Source of the DNA: Clostridia bacterium
GTDB lineage: Bacteria; Bacillota; Clostridia; Oscillospirales; SIG627
Reading direction: 5' to 3'
Length of the DNA stretch: 64,000 nt
Assembly: GCA_017517325.1 (NCBI GenBank)
Contig: JAFWZW010000010.1
Span: 124,001-188,000 of the forward strand
Made by a program: the position numbers and the translations under genes. This document shows, in pieces, positions 16,602-25,559 of the stretch (its first letter is position 1; the number at the start of each line of letters is the position of its first letter). The notes beneath the pieces are model-generated. The model was not told the origin of the DNA, did not search any database, and saw only the letters and a program-made list of their open reading frames with translations.

Positions 16602-16634
16602 AAAAAAGAGAACGGAAAATCCGTTCTCTTTTTT
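16602..16634. terminator. Bidirectional terminator
   Basis: A 15-bp perfect stem AAAAAAGAGAACGGA / TCCGTTCTCTTTTTT with a 3-base loop, shared by the convergent peptidase and MBL genes. Confidence 0.9.
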
Positions 16635-16636
16635 CG

Positions 16637-17647
16637 TTATTCGTACTGTTTTACCTCAATGCTTTCTCCGTTTAAGGTAACGAGCAAATTTCCGTCCCCA
16701 AGATAATAGGGGGTGCTCACCTTTTGGCAAAGCTCCACCGTTTCCGGGGTGGATCTCTCACGGGTAACGGTAAACACCGTAACGGAGGGAGCGGCGGCAC
16801 GGATCAGATCCACGGGGTAATTTTTTTCCCCGTGATGGGTGAGCTTCAACACGTCACAGCAAAATTCCTCTTCCCCGTGGTAGCGGATCATAGCCCCCAG
16901 CATCTGATCGGTGGCTCTTTGATCCCCCGTGATCAAAACCGTCTGCTTCCCCTTGCGGAATTTAACCCAAAGGGAGTTTCCGTTGAGGGCACCGTTGATC
17001 CAGCCCTGCTCCGGATTTGCGGCATAATGGGGGTTGTGGGGGTTACTGCTTCTTTGAAGGTATCCGAAGCCTTCATCCTCACTTTCCCGATCCTCAGACC
17101 AGTCAAAGGGCGCGGTATAAAGATCCAAAAGCACGTCTCCCTCGCTCGGGCAGATGGGGTGCTTCGTTCCGAAGGGAATGCGGATCACGTCTCTTGCAAC
17201 GTGGTGATATTCTTCCAGAAGGGGCAGAAGAGCCTCCAGCTTATCCTCGTATTCCGTCAGCTTCCCCAACTGATTGGGGCCGGGCTTGGAGCGATAAGAG
17301 CGCGTGGGGGCAAAAAGCTCCTGCACGCAGAAGCGCGGGTCGGAAAAGATTTGAGGGAGTATCCCCATATGATCCGGGTGGGGGTGAGATACGATCACGT
17401 GCACCTCCAACCTTGCGCTTTTTCGGTCCACCGTTTCAGGAGCAAAGGAGAGCCATTTTTCCCGCAGCTGAATCAGATATTGCAGCATTTCAAGGTCAAC
17501 GGCCAAGCCGCCGTCAATGAGGTAGACCTGCCCGTCAAAAACCGCGGCAAAGCCATCGGATTTCTTTTTGACCATCTTTTTAAAATAGACGGAAAGCCGC
17601 CCGTCACGGGGTGCAAAATCGTTTACGCAAACGTAATCCCTTTTCAT
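16637..17647 (-). CDS. Metallo-beta-lactamase fold hydrolase, ComEC-like, 336 aa
   Basis: The signature SHPHPDHMG is near residue 95, followed by ITGDQ and LKLTHHGEKN, which provide further metal ligands. This arrangement resembles ComEC/Rec2-type MBL hydrolases without membrane parts. The substrate is unknown. No signal peptide. The start at 17647 follows AAAGGAG; longer frames lack it. Confidence 0.75.
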   Translation of the reverse strand: MKRDYVCVNDFAPRDGRLSVYFKKMVKKKSDGFAAVFDGQVYLIDGGLAVDLEMLQYLIQLREKWLSFAPETVDRKSARLEVHVIVSHPHPDHMGILPQIFSDPRFCVQELFAPTRSYRSKPGPNQLGKLTEYEDKLEALLPLLEEYHHVARDVIRIPFGTKHPICPSEGDVLLDLYTAPFDWSEDRESEDEGFGYLQRSSNPHNPHYAANPEQGWINGALNGNSLWVKFRKGKQTVLITGDQRATDQMLGAMIRYHGEEEFCCDVLKLTHHGEKNYPVDLIRAAAPSVTVFTVTRERSTPETVELCQKVSTPYYLGDGNLLVTLNGESIEVKQYE

Positions 17648-17677
17648 TTCAAGGCTCCTTTTTGCTTTTGTGGCTTC

Positions 17678-17706
17678 ATCATACCACATCCCCACCCTTT
17701 TATCAA
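17678..17706 (-). promoter_or_regulatory. Sigma-A type promoter of the MBL gene
   Basis: On the minus strand, TTGATA (17701-17706) and TATGAT (17678-17683), spacer 17 bp. Confidence 0.65.
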
Positions 17707-17809
17707 GAGAAAAGCCTTTTTTCTCAGCAAAAAAGCGCTTTTTTTCACAAGATCCATTGCATTTTCCATATATTTGCGACACAATGTAGTATCTGTTTAT
17801 ATACCCATT

Positions 17810-17869
17810 TTAAAAAATAGATCTCATTGGCATCAAGATCGCCAAAACCAATGCAACGATTTTTTTCAT
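17810..17869 (-). pseudogene. Remnant of a third lipoprotein copy (signal peptide only)
   Basis: A GGAGG site and ATG at 17869 start the peptide MKKIVALVLAILM, which matches the signal peptides of the two lipoproteins just downstream, then runs to a stop after 19 codons (17810). Its promoter and the region separating it from the next gene are also homologous to those of the intact copies. It is best read as a deleted first copy of a tandem family. The rest of 17648-18021 holds only this remnant, its promoter, the MBL promoter and a terminator. Confidence 0.7.
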
Positions 17870-17904
17870 CGTTTTCCTCCTTGATAAATTTTTTACTGAT
17901 TACC

Positions 17905-17933
17905 AGTATAAAGAACACAAAAACGACGGTCAA
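17905..17933 (-). promoter_or_regulatory. Promoter of the lipoprotein remnant
   Basis: On the minus strand, TTGACC (17928-17933) and TATACT (17905-17910), spacer 17 bp. It lies where the promoters of the two intact copies lie. Confidence 0.6.
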
Positions 17934-17975
17934 TAAAATGCCGGATACTCATTCATATTTTCAACTTTTGGTGCA

Positions 17976-18009
17976 AAAAAATGAACTCCCTTTCGGAAGT
18001 TCATTTTTT
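17976..18009 (-). terminator. Terminator of the first intact lipoprotein gene
   Basis: On the minus strand, stem TGAACTTCC/GGGAGTTCA with a GAAA tetraloop (one wobble), then a T-run. Confidence 0.85.
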
Positions 18010-18021
18010 GTCATATCAACG

Positions 18022-19347
18022 TTATACCAGCGCACCGGAATAAGCGGTAACGATGGCACCGGTGGAAAGCTGCGCGCGGATCTCAATGGTGTGCCCGCCC
18101 TTTTGAACGTAGGGTGCAAGATAGGTTGCAGGGAGCGTAGCTTTGCCCATCCCAACTTGCTTGGTAAAGTGATTGCTCATACGCTTGGTATAGGCAGCAA
18201 TCTCCTTCCCCTCGGCATCACGGATCACGGTGAAGACGTCGGAAATGGAGTAGTTGGCGGTCAGAGTGGCCTTTGTCAATGCCTCAGGGGTGATGGAAGC
18301 ATCGGTATAATCCAGAGAAGCAGCTCCATCCTCCACGGGGTCGGTGCCCAAAAATTCCTTAAAGGTGTGGGGCACGTAGCCGTCTTTAAAGAGCTCGGCA
18401 AAGGTAAAGGCGCGACCGTCGTTACCGCGGATCAGGTATTCCGTTCCGTCGGAGGTGGTGCGGCGATGATGCTCACCGGTGTTGTAAAGGCCCTGCTCAG
18501 CCTGCATCACGTAGCTCTTTTCACCGTCGATGGTGCCGTCCTCATTGCGAACTACAACGGGCTTATCGATGGCCATTCTTACGTGGCCGTTGCTGGAGTA
18601 GCAATCGGCGGGAAGGGTCATTGCATAGGATTCGTACATCACCTGCTTGCCGTTTTCCTTGCAAACGTCCTTCCAGCTGTAAAAGGTGGTGCGGGTACCG
18701 TCGGGGTTGCTCTTCCAAACGATGTCAAAGGAGTGATCGTATTTGTAAGGGCCAACGGGAACGAAGCCGTGCTTCACGTTCATAGAATGGGTCCAGTTGA
18801 TCTCAGCGGAGTTTACCACGCGGTACCAAGCCCAGCCGGCGGTGCCGGAGCAGGCAGTACCAAAAAGCTTGGGGTTTTCACCAAAGAAGGAGCAATCTAA
18901 AATGCCCGTTTCGGAATCGTAGTATTCCAGAATGCGGTACAGGTTGCCGGAGGCGGTGTTGATGTAGGGAATACCGCCCTCAAGGTTTCCTTCCTTGAAG
19001 CTGCGGAAGGTATCCTTATCGTCACCCAGAGCCATATCACGGTCGGGCAGCCACTGGAAGGATACGGAAAGCTTGATGTAATCAATGCAGATCTGACGGA
19101 GCTGATCGGTGGTCATGGAAGAGTTTGCGATGGGAATGGCGTCAAGATCGGCGCGGGTCAGGGGCTTATCCACCTTCTCATAGACCACTTCTTTCTTTTC
19201 TTCGGTCTTCTCTTCGGTCTTCTTTTCGGTTTCAGTTTCTTTGGTTTCAACCGCTTCGGCCGTTTCGGTCACCGCTTCTTCGGTGGTGCAGGCGCAAAGG
19301 GGCAAAAGCATCAAAAGTGCCAAAACCAGTGCAATCAGTTTTTTCAT
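18022..19347 (-). CDS. Lipoprotein with NlpC/P60-like cysteine hydrolase domain, copy 1, 441 aa
   Basis: A lipoprotein signal peptide ends in LPLCAC (lipid Cys20), followed by a Glu/Thr/Lys-rich linker to residue 60. The main domain (65-290) carries FGTACSG (Cys166), YAMTLPADCYSSNGHVRMA (His255) and MQAEQG (Glu284/Gln285). The order Cys-Ser-Gly, then Pro-Ala-Asp and Gly-His-Val, mirrors NlpC/P60 papain-like hydrolases, so a peptidoglycan- or peptide-cleaving surface enzyme is proposed (inference; not a named family that I know). A beta-rich domain (345-441) ends the protein. It is a close paralogue of the next gene and of the three-domain protein at 27478-30990. Confidence 0.8.
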   Translation of the reverse strand: MKKLIALVLALLMLLPLCACTTEEAVTETAEAVETKETETEKKTEEKTEEKKEVVYEKVDKPLTRADLDAIPIANSSMTTDQLRQICIDYIKLSVSFQWLPDRDMALGDDKDTFRSFKEGNLEGGIPYINTASGNLYRILEYYDSETGILDCSFFGENPKLFGTACSGTAGWAWYRVVNSAEINWTHSMNVKHGFVPVGPYKYDHSFDIVWKSNPDGTRTTFYSWKDVCKENGKQVMYESYAMTLPADCYSSNGHVRMAIDKPVVVRNEDGTIDGEKSYVMQAEQGLYNTGEHHRRTTSDGTEYLIRGNDGRAFTFAELFKDGYVPHTFKEFLGTDPVEDGAASLDYTDASITPEALTKATLTANYSISDVFTVIRDAEGKEIAAYTKRMSNHFTKQVGMGKATLPATYLAPYVQKGGHTIEIRAQLSTGAIVTAYSGALV

Positions 19348-19377
19348 TGTTTTCCTCCTTAAAGGTTCTTTTTGTAT

Positions 19378-19406
19378 ATTATAATCAAAAAGCGCCCGCC
19401 AGTCAA
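19378..19406 (-). promoter_or_regulatory. Promoter of lipoprotein copy 1
   Basis: On the minus strand, TTGACT (19401-19406) and TATAAT (19378-19383), spacer 17 bp. Confidence 0.8.
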
Positions 19407-19447
19407 TAAAATAATTGTTACTCATTTATTTCTTTAACTTTTGGTGC

Positions 19448-19483
19448 AAAAAAATGAACTGCTCATTCAGCAGTTCATTTTTT
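19448..19483 (-). terminator. Terminator of lipoprotein copy 2
   Basis: On the minus strand, stem TGAACTGCT/AGCAGTTCA, 5-base loop, then a T-run. Homologous to the terminator at 17976 apart from the loop side. Confidence 0.88.
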
Positions 19484-19495
19484 GTTTTACAATCG

Positions 19496-20818
19496 TTACC
19501 CTACCAGCGCACCGGAATAAGCGGTGACGATGACGCCGGTGGAAAGCTGTACGCGGATCTCAATGGTATGCCCACCCTTTTGAACGTAGGGGGCAAGGTA
19601 GGATTCGGGCAGAGTCGAGCCTTTCATTTCAGCCTCTTTTGTATAGTGATATCTCATACGCTTGGTGTAGGAGCCGACTTTCTTGCCCTCAGCGTCGCAG
19701 ATCACGGTGAAGATATCGGAAATGGGATAATTCGCCGTCAATTTGCTTCCATAAAGAGCTTCCACCGTAATGGAATCACCGGTATGATCCAGAGAAGCTG
19801 CGCTGTCCTCCACAGGGTCGGTACCCAAAAATTCCTTAAAGGTGTGGGGTAAGTAGCCGTCGGAAAAGAGCGCGGCAAAGGTAAAGGCGTATCCGTCGTT
19901 GCCGCGGATCAGATATTCCGTTCCGTCGGAGGTGGTGCGGCGATGATATTCAGCGGTGTTGTAAAGCCCCTGCTCCGCCTGCATCACGTAGCTCTTTTCA
20001 CCGTTGATGGTGCCGTCCTCATTGCGGACTACAACGGGCTTATCGATGGCCATTCTCACGTGGCCGGCGCTGGAATAGCAGTCAGCAGGGAGGGTCTGTG
20101 CGTAGGATTCGTACATCACCTGCTCCCCGTTTTCCTTGCAAATGCTTTTCGGGCTGTAGTGATAGGTGCGGGTACCGTCGTCGTTGGAGGTCCAGATAAC
20201 AGGCTGGGAGTGATCGTATTTGTAAGGCCCTACGGGAACGAAGCCGTGGGCTACGTTCATAGAGTTGGTCCAGGAGATCTCAGCAGAGTTCACCACGCGG
20301 TACCAGGCCCAACCGGCGGTGCCGGAGCAGGCAGTACCGAAAAACAAGGGATTTACACCAAGGTAGGAGCAATCCAAAATGCCCGTCTCGGAATCGTAGA
20401 ATTCCAAAATGCGGTACAGATTGCCGGAGGCGGTGTTGATATAGGGAATGCCGCCCTCAAGATTTCCTTCCTTAAAGCTGCGGAAGGTATCCTTATCGTC
20501 ACCCAAATCCATATCACGGTTGGGGATCCACTGGAAGGCTACGGAAAGCTTGATGTAATCAATGCAGATCTGACGGAGCTGGTCGGTGGTCATAGAGGAA
20601 TTGGCAATGGGAATGGCGTCAAGATCGGCGCGGGTCAGGGGCTTATCGGCCTTCTCATATACCACTTCGCCCTTTTCTTCGGTCTTCTCTTCGGTCTTCT
20701 TTTCGGATTCCTTGGTCTCAACCGCCCCGGCCGTTTCAGTCACTGCTTCATCGGAAGCGCAGGCGCAAAGGGGCAAAAGCATCAAGATTGCCAGCATCAA
20801 TGCAATCAGTTTTTTCAT
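19496..20818 (-). CDS. Lipoprotein with NlpC/P60-like cysteine hydrolase domain, copy 2, 440 aa
   Basis: Same plan as the neighbouring copy: lipobox LPLCAC (Cys20), acidic linker, a domain with Cys164 in FGTACSG, His253 in AGHVRMA and the EQ pair about 30 residues later, and a C-terminal beta-rich domain (TANYPISDIFTVI). The protein is very similar to copy 1 along its whole length, with the differences concentrated around residues 200-230 and in the last 100 residues. Separate promoter and terminator elements make each copy its own unit. Confidence 0.8.
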   Translation of the reverse strand: MKKLIALMLAILMLLPLCACASDEAVTETAGAVETKESEKKTEEKTEEKGEVVYEKADKPLTRADLDAIPIANSSMTTDQLRQICIDYIKLSVAFQWIPNRDMDLGDDKDTFRSFKEGNLEGGIPYINTASGNLYRILEFYDSETGILDCSYLGVNPLFFGTACSGTAGWAWYRVVNSAEISWTNSMNVAHGFVPVGPYKYDHSQPVIWTSNDDGTRTYHYSPKSICKENGEQVMYESYAQTLPADCYSSAGHVRMAIDKPVVVRNEDGTINGEKSYVMQAEQGLYNTAEYHRRTTSDGTEYLIRGNDGYAFTFAALFSDGYLPHTFKEFLGTDPVEDSAASLDHTGDSITVEALYGSKLTANYPISDIFTVICDAEGKKVGSYTKRMRYHYTKEAEMKGSTLPESYLAPYVQKGGHTIEIRVQLSTGVIVTAYSGALVG

Positions 20819-20849
20819 CGTTTCCTCCTTGAAAGTTCTTTTTATTTTT

Positions 20850-20878
20850 ATTATAGATAAACGATCAACGCAAGTCAA
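20850..20878 (-). promoter_or_regulatory. Promoter of lipoprotein copy 2
   Basis: On the minus strand, TTGACT (20873-20878) and TATAAT (20850-20855), spacer 17 bp. Confidence 0.8.
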
Positions 20879-20930
20879 TAACAGAATTGACACCATTTTT
20901 CGCTTTTTATGTTTATATTTTTCGTTCTCT

Positions 20931-22313
20931 TTATCGCAAAAACAGTTTCAGCAAAGCACCGTAAAGCTTGTTGCCGTAGGGCTGATAGCGCATGGGCAGA
21001 TCCAGCCACGTTTTTTTATCCACAATGGATTTGGAATGGGAAAAGGCGTCAAACCCCGCTTTTCCGTGGTAAGAGCCCATACCGCTCTCCCCTACGCCCC
21101 CAAAGCCCATTTCGCTGGTGGCAAGGTGAATGATCACGTCGTTGATACAGCCGCCCCCATAGCGAATTTCCCCGGTCACCCGTTCCATATGCTCCCGATT
21201 CCGCGTGAACAGATAAAGGGCAAGGGGCTTTTCACGGTCCCGAAGCAGAGCAAAGATCTCTTCAAAATCCTCATAGGTAAGAATGGGCAGAATGGGGCCG
21301 AAGATCTCCTCCCCCATCACCCGATCCTCAAAGGTCACTCCATCCATCACCGTGGGGGAAATCCGCAGATTCTCGGCATCCGCTTCCCCGCCGAAGACCA
21401 CCTTTTCCTTTTGAATCAGGCTAAGGAGCCTTTGAAAATGCTTTTCGTTGACGATCCTGCCGAAGCTTTCGTTTTCAAGGGGTCGGTCTCCAAACTGGGT
21501 GCGGATCTGCCCGATCACCTCCTGCAAAAGCCGATCCTTTACCGATCTTTCGCAAAGAACGAAATCCGGTGCCACGCAGGTCTGCCCGCAGTTTAAAAAT
21601 TTACCGAACACAATGCGCCTTGCGGCAAGGGGAATATCGGCGTCAGCCTCCACGATGCAGGGGCTTTTTCCGCCCAATTCCAAAACCGTCGGGGTCAAAT
21701 GCTCCGCCGTGTGCCGCAGTACCTCTTTTCCCACCGCCTGACTACCTGTGAAGAACACAAAGTCGAATTTCTGCTCCAACAGAGCGGCGTTTTCTTTTCT
21801 GCCTCCCGTCACCACTGCAACGTATTCCGAGGGGAAAATTTCGCCGATGATCCGTTCCACCAGAGCCGCGGTGGCAGGGGCGTAAGCGCTGGGCTTCAGA
21901 ATGGCCGTATTCCCTGCGGCAATGGCATCCGCCAAGGGCTCCACCGTCAGAAGGAAGGGGTAATTCCACGGGCTCATAATGAGAACGTTTCCGTAAGGAA
22001 CGGATCGAGTATAACTGCGGGAAGGAAATTGCGCGAGGGGCGTTCTCACCCGTTTTTTTGCGGCAAAGCCCTTCAGGTGCCGCAAGAGGTACGAGATCTC
22101 CGTCAGCGCAAGACCGCTTTCACACATAAAGCCCTCAAAACGGCTTTTTCCCAGATCCTGCCGCAGGGCTTCTCCGATCTCCGCTTCGTATTGTTTCACA
22201 GCGCCGTAAAGCCTTTGAAGCTGTGCCTTCCGAAAGGCCACTGGGAGCGTGGCACCGCTGTTAAAAAAGTCTCTCTGCTTTTGAAGCAGAGCCTGAATTT
22301 CAAGCTCCGTCAT
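20931..22313 (-). CDS. Aldehyde dehydrogenase, ALDH3-like, 460 aa
   Basis: The full-length protein has the NAD(P)-binding and catalytic signatures: [35 protein letters not shown] (general base Glu) and the nucleophile Cys in [10 protein letters not shown]. The short N-terminus and hydrophobic C-terminus match class 3 fatty-aldehyde dehydrogenases. It begins 6 bases after the ceramidase-like lipoprotein gene, so the two are probably co-transcribed. A link through long-chain aldehydes from lipid breakdown is possible but unproven. Confidence 0.9.
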   Translation of the reverse strand: MTELEIQALLQKQRDFFNSGATLPVAFRKAQLQRLYGAVKQYEAEIGEALRQDLGKSRFEGFMCESGLALTEISYLLRHLKGFAAKKRVRTPLAQFPSRSYTRSVPYGNVLIMSPWNYPFLLTVEPLADAIAAGNTAILKPSAYAPATAALVERIIGEIFPSEYVAVVTGGRKENAALLEQKFDFVFFTGSQAVGKEVLRHTAEHLTPTVLELGGKSPCIVEADADIPLAARRIVFGKFLNCGQTCVAPDFVLCERSVKDRLLQEVIGQIRTQFGDRPLENESFGRIVNEKHFQRLLSLIQKEKVVFGGEADAENLRISPTVMDGVTFEDRVMGEEIFGPILPILTYEDFEEIFALLRDREKPLALYLFTRNREHMERVTGEIRYGGGCINDVIIHLATSEMGFGGVGESGMGSYHGKAGFDAFSHSKSIVDKKTWLDLPMRYQPYGNKLYGALLKLFLR

Positions 22314-22319
22314 AAAGCT

Positions 22320-23801
22320 TTATCCCTTCAATTGCCCTAAAAGCCCCGTGAGCACCTGCACGCCCTGCTCTCCGGTGCCCGCTACGTATCGGGTGGTATC
22401 CACCTCGTACCCGCGGTTGGGGAAGGCTTCCATGGCGGGAATATACCCAAAGGCACCGTTGGTATAAGCGCACATAAAGGTCATGGGGAAGGGCGAGGCC
22501 GCCTTCACCTGCATTCCGTTGGTATCAAACATCTCGTAAGGCGCCCAGGCAAAGGCCACCGCATCACCGATGGCAACGGCGCCGAAGTTCATTTCCGTCT
22601 GGGTTTCGGTGCGGCTCGCCTTACCAAGCACCGCCGAAGCGTGATAGGGTGAGCTGAAGCCGTATTCACGGCAAAGGGCGGTGGCATCCTTCCGCTGTTT
22701 AAACAGCTCGTAGATCTCACGGGCACGGTCAAGGTCGTACCCCTTCGTATCGTTGTCGTAATACACCGTCTCTTCCGTCAGAAGAGCGCGGATGGCGCCG
22801 GTCTCGGTGCGGGTCAGAGTGGGAAGTGCGGCAAGGGCAGCGGCGGCAATATCCTTGCCGTGCTGCTCGTAGGAAAGAGCGTTGTTCTTCTCCCATGAAA
22901 GCTTGGTGCCGGGGGTCACGTTCCCCGCCGCCCCCTGACAGAAGGAAACGTATACGTTCCCCGCCCGCTCCGTTTCCTCGCGGAATACGCCCACAAAGTC
23001 GGAAGAGATACGGGTCTGGGTACTGCTTCCTAAGGTGGTCACGTGGCAGGTCCAGTTCACCAGAAGCACGTCCCTCTGATTGGCGCGGTCAAAGCGGATC
23101 AGCCGCATCTGGTTATCCGCATCGGTCTCGTGGCGGGCAAGAGGGGAATTCGTTCCCAGTACGTTGTTACTGCCGCCCCCTGCGGTGCCGTCCTCACGGA
23201 TATAGCGGCGCACGTAGGCAAGGTTTTCCGTGCGGGTATCCCCCACGTACATTTCAGCCCGATCCAGAGTGGCAATGGCATCCTCCGCCGCTTCCACCAC
23301 ACGGGGGAGAAAACGGGAGATGTAAGGGGAATCCACCGTCATATCAGGGCCGCAATGGGTGTGGGAGCAATTGAATATCATATATTCCTTTTTTACCCCC
23401 GTGGCATTTTCCACGGCACGGCAAAGCATACTCCAAACGTCCCGAGGGATCTGGAGCAGATCAAGAGAAAAGATCAGAGCCGTCTCTTCCCCGTTCCGCA
23501 CTGCCACGCAGGTAGCGTAAAGGGGGTCAAGGGTATTCTCGCTCAGGCGGGATTGGGTATTGCCGTAGCCCGACATGGGAGTACCTCTGGGCGGGGTGAT
23601 ATCGGCTCTGCCAAAGCCCACGCAAAAGCCCGTTGGGTCAAATTTCCCTTGGTGTTGCTTTTTCGGCTCTGCCGTTTCCGTCTTTTTTTCCGCTTCAAGG
23701 GTGTCGGTCAACGTTGCCTTGGGCTGATCCAGCTCCGACGCACAGGAGATCAGAGGAAAAACCAGGATCAAGCATAAGACAAAAGCAAAAAAGCGTTTCA
23801 T
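22320..23801 (-). CDS. Neutral ceramidase-like lipoprotein, copy 1, 493 aa
   Basis: A signal peptide ends in PLISCAS (lipid Cys20). After a charged linker the protein opens with VGFGRADITPPRGTPMSGYG, the hallmark of the neutral/alkaline non-lysosomal ceramidase family. NCSHTHCGPD supplies probable zinc His residues, NWTCHVTTLGS another, and QGAAGNVTPG matches the place of the family's NxGDVSPN loop. Length is shorter than eukaryotic enzymes because the C-terminal Ig-like domain is reduced. The true substrate in this bacterium is unknown. A paralogue lies at 44489-46015. The start follows AAGGAGG. Confidence 0.8.
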   Translation of the reverse strand: MKRFFAFVLCLILVFPLISCASELDQPKATLTDTLEAEKKTETAEPKKQHQGKFDPTGFCVGFGRADITPPRGTPMSGYGNTQSRLSENTLDPLYATCVAVRNGEETALIFSLDLLQIPRDVWSMLCRAVENATGVKKEYMIFNCSHTHCGPDMTVDSPYISRFLPRVVEAAEDAIATLDRAEMYVGDTRTENLAYVRRYIREDGTAGGGSNNVLGTNSPLARHETDADNQMRLIRFDRANQRDVLLVNWTCHVTTLGSSTQTRISSDFVGVFREETERAGNVYVSFCQGAAGNVTPGTKLSWEKNNALSYEQHGKDIAAAALAALPTLTRTETGAIRALLTEETVYYDNDTKGYDLDRAREIYELFKQRKDATALCREYGFSSPYHASAVLGKASRTETQTEMNFGAVAIGDAVAFAWAPYEMFDTNGMQVKAASPFPMTFMCAYTNGAFGYIPAMEAFPNRGYEVDTTRYVAGTGEQGVQVLTGLLGQLKG

Positions 23802-23834
23802 AAAAGCCTCCTTGTAAGAAGTATTCTTGGTTAA

Positions 23835-23864
23835 ATTATATAAAAAGATCCCCTTCCCCGTCAA
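23835..23864 (-). promoter_or_regulatory. Promoter of the ceramidase-like / ALDH unit
   Basis: On the minus strand, TTGACG (23859-23864) and TATAAT (23835-23840), spacer 18 bp. Confidence 0.7.
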
Positions 23865-23911
23865 GACGGCATTTCACTAAAAATACGAAGAAAAAATTCA
23901 GCGCTTTTGCA

Positions 23912-23942
23912 TAAAAAAGAACTGCCTCAAAAGCAGTTCTTT
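23912..23942 (-). terminator. Terminator of the YdcF-like gene
   Basis: On the minus strand, stem AAAGAACTGC/GCAGTTCTTT with a 7-base loop, then a T-run. Confidence 0.85.
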
Positions 23943-23947
23943 CGATT

Positions 23948-24568
23948 TTATATCTCGATCTCCACATCCTCCACAACGCCGTTATCAACCAGGCGCTTCA
24001 GCGCAAAGACACCCTGATCCAAGCGGTTTCGGTTTTCTTCCTTTTTGATCCACTCCTCCTTTGATTCCTTGGGAAAGGCGGGATAAGGGGAGATCTCAAA
24101 GCTGCGTGGCAAAAGCGCCTTTGCCAAGGCAAGGGAGCGCTGCATATGAAACTGCCCCGTTACAATCAAGACCCGTTTCACCGCCCGGATCTTCAAGGTG
24201 CGTGCGATCACAAGGGTACTGCCGATCATATTTTCAATGGTGGTGCGGGCAAGCTCGTCGGTAAAGATGACCTCCTCCGGCACGCCCTTTTCCATCAAGG
24301 TGCGCTTCATCAGTTGGGCTTCGCTCAGCTCCTCCCCGCGGTATTCCCATTTCACACCGCCGCTGGGGATCACGTATTGTACGCGCCCCGCGTGGTAAAG
24401 CTCCGCGGCGGCTTCGGCACGCAAAACGGAATCGGCAGGAAAGCTTCCCAAAAGAATGGCAACCTCCCCCGAAAGCCCCTCGTCCTTTGCGCCCCCGCAA
24501 ACGAAATTCCACTTTTCCTCCCATGAAAGAGCCGCAAGCTTTTTTTGGTCCACCTGAGATAATTTCAC
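23948..24568 (-). CDS. YdcF/ElyC-like DUF218 family protein, 206 aa
   Basis: The segments AILLGSFPADSVLRAEAAAEL, VIPSGGVKW, SEAQLMKRTLMEKGVP and TIENMIGS with VLIVTGQFHMQRSLALAK are the conserved blocks of the DUF218 fold. No membrane helix precedes it, so it is the soluble type, like YdcF rather than ElyC/SanA. The biochemical role is unsettled for the family. Confidence 0.82.
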   Translation of the reverse strand: MKLSQVDQKKLAALSWEEKWNFVCGGAKDEGLSGEVAILLGSFPADSVLRAEAAAELYHAGRVQYVIPSGGVKWEYRGEELSEAQLMKRTLMEKGVPEEVIFTDELARTTIENMIGSTLVIARTLKIRAVKRVLIVTGQFHMQRSLALAKALLPRSFEISPYPAFPKESKEEWIKKEENRNRLDQGVFALKRLVDNGVVEDVEIEI

Positions 24569-24625
24569 TTGTTTTCTCCTATGCTTTGGTACTTCATCCC
24601 AAGGCCCTCGCCAAGAGACTTCTTT

Positions 24626-24654
24626 ATTATAGCATAAGCACAGCCAAAATACAA
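24626..24654 (-). promoter_or_regulatory. Promoter of the YdcF-like gene
   Basis: On the minus strand, TTGTAT (24649-24654) and TATAAT (24626-24631), spacer 17 bp. Confidence 0.6.
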
Positions 24655-24655
24655 C

Positions 24656-24682
24656 AAAAAAAGCCGTGGCATAGCACCACGG
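24656..24682 (-). terminator. Terminator of the XRE/DUF6514 operon
   Basis: On the minus strand, stem CCGTGG/CCACGG with an A/T-rich loop followed by a long T-run. Confidence 0.75.
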
Positions 24683-24744
24683 TCAAGGGCAAAAACGTCC
24701 GTGCATGAAAACTCCTTTCAAATGAATTTAGGTTTCTGACGGAA

Positions 24745-24981
24745 TCAGCGGCAAAGATAGTCTTCTACTACGTCGCGAAGATGAACCGCTGAGAGTTTTT
24801 GCTCATTGCAAGCATCGACCAATTCTGTTATCCTGTTCCGATCCGTACCGATATCGTGTGCGGCGGCCAGCACCAATTCGCCCGAGGCACCGTCTGCGTA
24901 GGCCGCGATACCGTAGGAAACGCGGGTTCCCCCGCAGTATTCATACCGCTCTTCGATCAAACCGTATACCGCGCCCATCAT
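24745..24981 (-). CDS. DUF6514-like small protein, 78 aa
   Basis: The sequence YGLIEE, SYGIAAY, AHDIGTDRNRITELVDACN and HLRDVVEDYL follows the pattern of the small clostridial DUF6514 proteins. Function unknown. It overlaps the XRE regulator gene by 4 bases, so both are translated together, downstream of an ECF-type promoter. Confidence 0.65.
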   Translation of the reverse strand: MMGAVYGLIEERYEYCGGTRVSYGIAAYADGASGELVLAAAHDIGTDRNRITELVDACNEQKLSAVHLRDVVEDYLCR

Positions 24982-25262
24982 ATCAGCTGCATTTCCTTTT
25001 CATACCAAAGGTTGGCCTTTTCCTTTGCCCTTTGAATAAAATCATCCGGATCCTCCTGCAGCTCCAAAAGCAAAATGGTGCTTACCATTCCGCAGTGGCT
25101 CCGCCCGGTCTCAATATCCGAATACGAGCTTTCGCTCATTTGGAGAATATCTCCCATCTCCCTTTGTGTTAATTCCAGCTTTTCTCTGGTTCCGATTGCA
25201 AGTACACGCAATTCCTCCCCAAATATTTTTTCAAGTGCTTTTCTCATAAATGTATTTTTCAT
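24978..25262 (-). CDS. XRE-family helix-turn-helix regulator, 94 aa
   Basis: The segment from residue 18 (LAIGTREKLELTQREMGDIL, then MSESSYSDIETGR) is a classic Cro/C1-type DNA-binding domain, followed by a helical tail ending in LWYEKEMQLI. The start is uncertain: ATG at 25262 and an internal ATG 12 bases later both lack a clear ribosome site. It probably regulates transcription locally. It is preceded by one of three matching ECF-type promoters. Confidence 0.72.
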   Translation of the reverse strand: MKNTFMRKALEKIFGEELRVLAIGTREKLELTQREMGDILQMSESSYSDIETGRSHCGMVSTILLLELQEDPDDFIQRAKEKANLWYEKEMQLI

Positions 25263-25385
25263 ACACGGACAAACGAAAACTTTATACAGTTTCTTTGCCG
25301 TTTCGAATCGGGCGCACCTATGATTCGACAAAAATACACTTTTTTCCCTCGGCTTTACGGCAAAAGGGCGCCATTCCCGCCCTTT

Positions 25386-25417
25386 TATACAACAGATCAC
25401 AAAGCAAAAAGGTGACA
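25386..25417 (-). promoter_or_regulatory. ECF-type promoter C (XRE/DUF6514 operon)
   Basis: On the minus strand, TGTCACC (25411-25417) and TGTTGTATA (25386-25394) are 16 bases apart. It matches promoters A and B but has one base less in the spacer and C for A in the -35 box. Confidence 0.6.
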
Positions 25418-25460
25418 AAAATCAAGAAAAAATATTTTTTTCAAGAAATTTGTAAAAATT

Positions 25461-25493
25461 TGTAACCGGTCACCCCTTCCCGTTTGTTGTATA
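25461..25493 (+). promoter_or_regulatory. ECF-type promoter A (secreted protein gene)
   Basis: TGTAACC (25461-25467) and TGTTGTATA (25485-25493) are 17 bases apart, identical in both boxes and spacing to the promoter of the ECF sigma gene. It is divergent from promoter C, 43 bases away. Confidence 0.72.
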
Positions 25494-25559
25494 GGTATGG
25501 AAGGGGTCTCTATGCGCTTCCTTCCGAAAAAAATACGTAAAAATAAGGAGCATAAAAAA

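Noticed and set aside
17745..17933. 62-codon minus-strand frame across the lipoprotein remnant
   Set aside because: It is in another frame from the signal-peptide remnant, runs through the promoter, and has no ribosome site.
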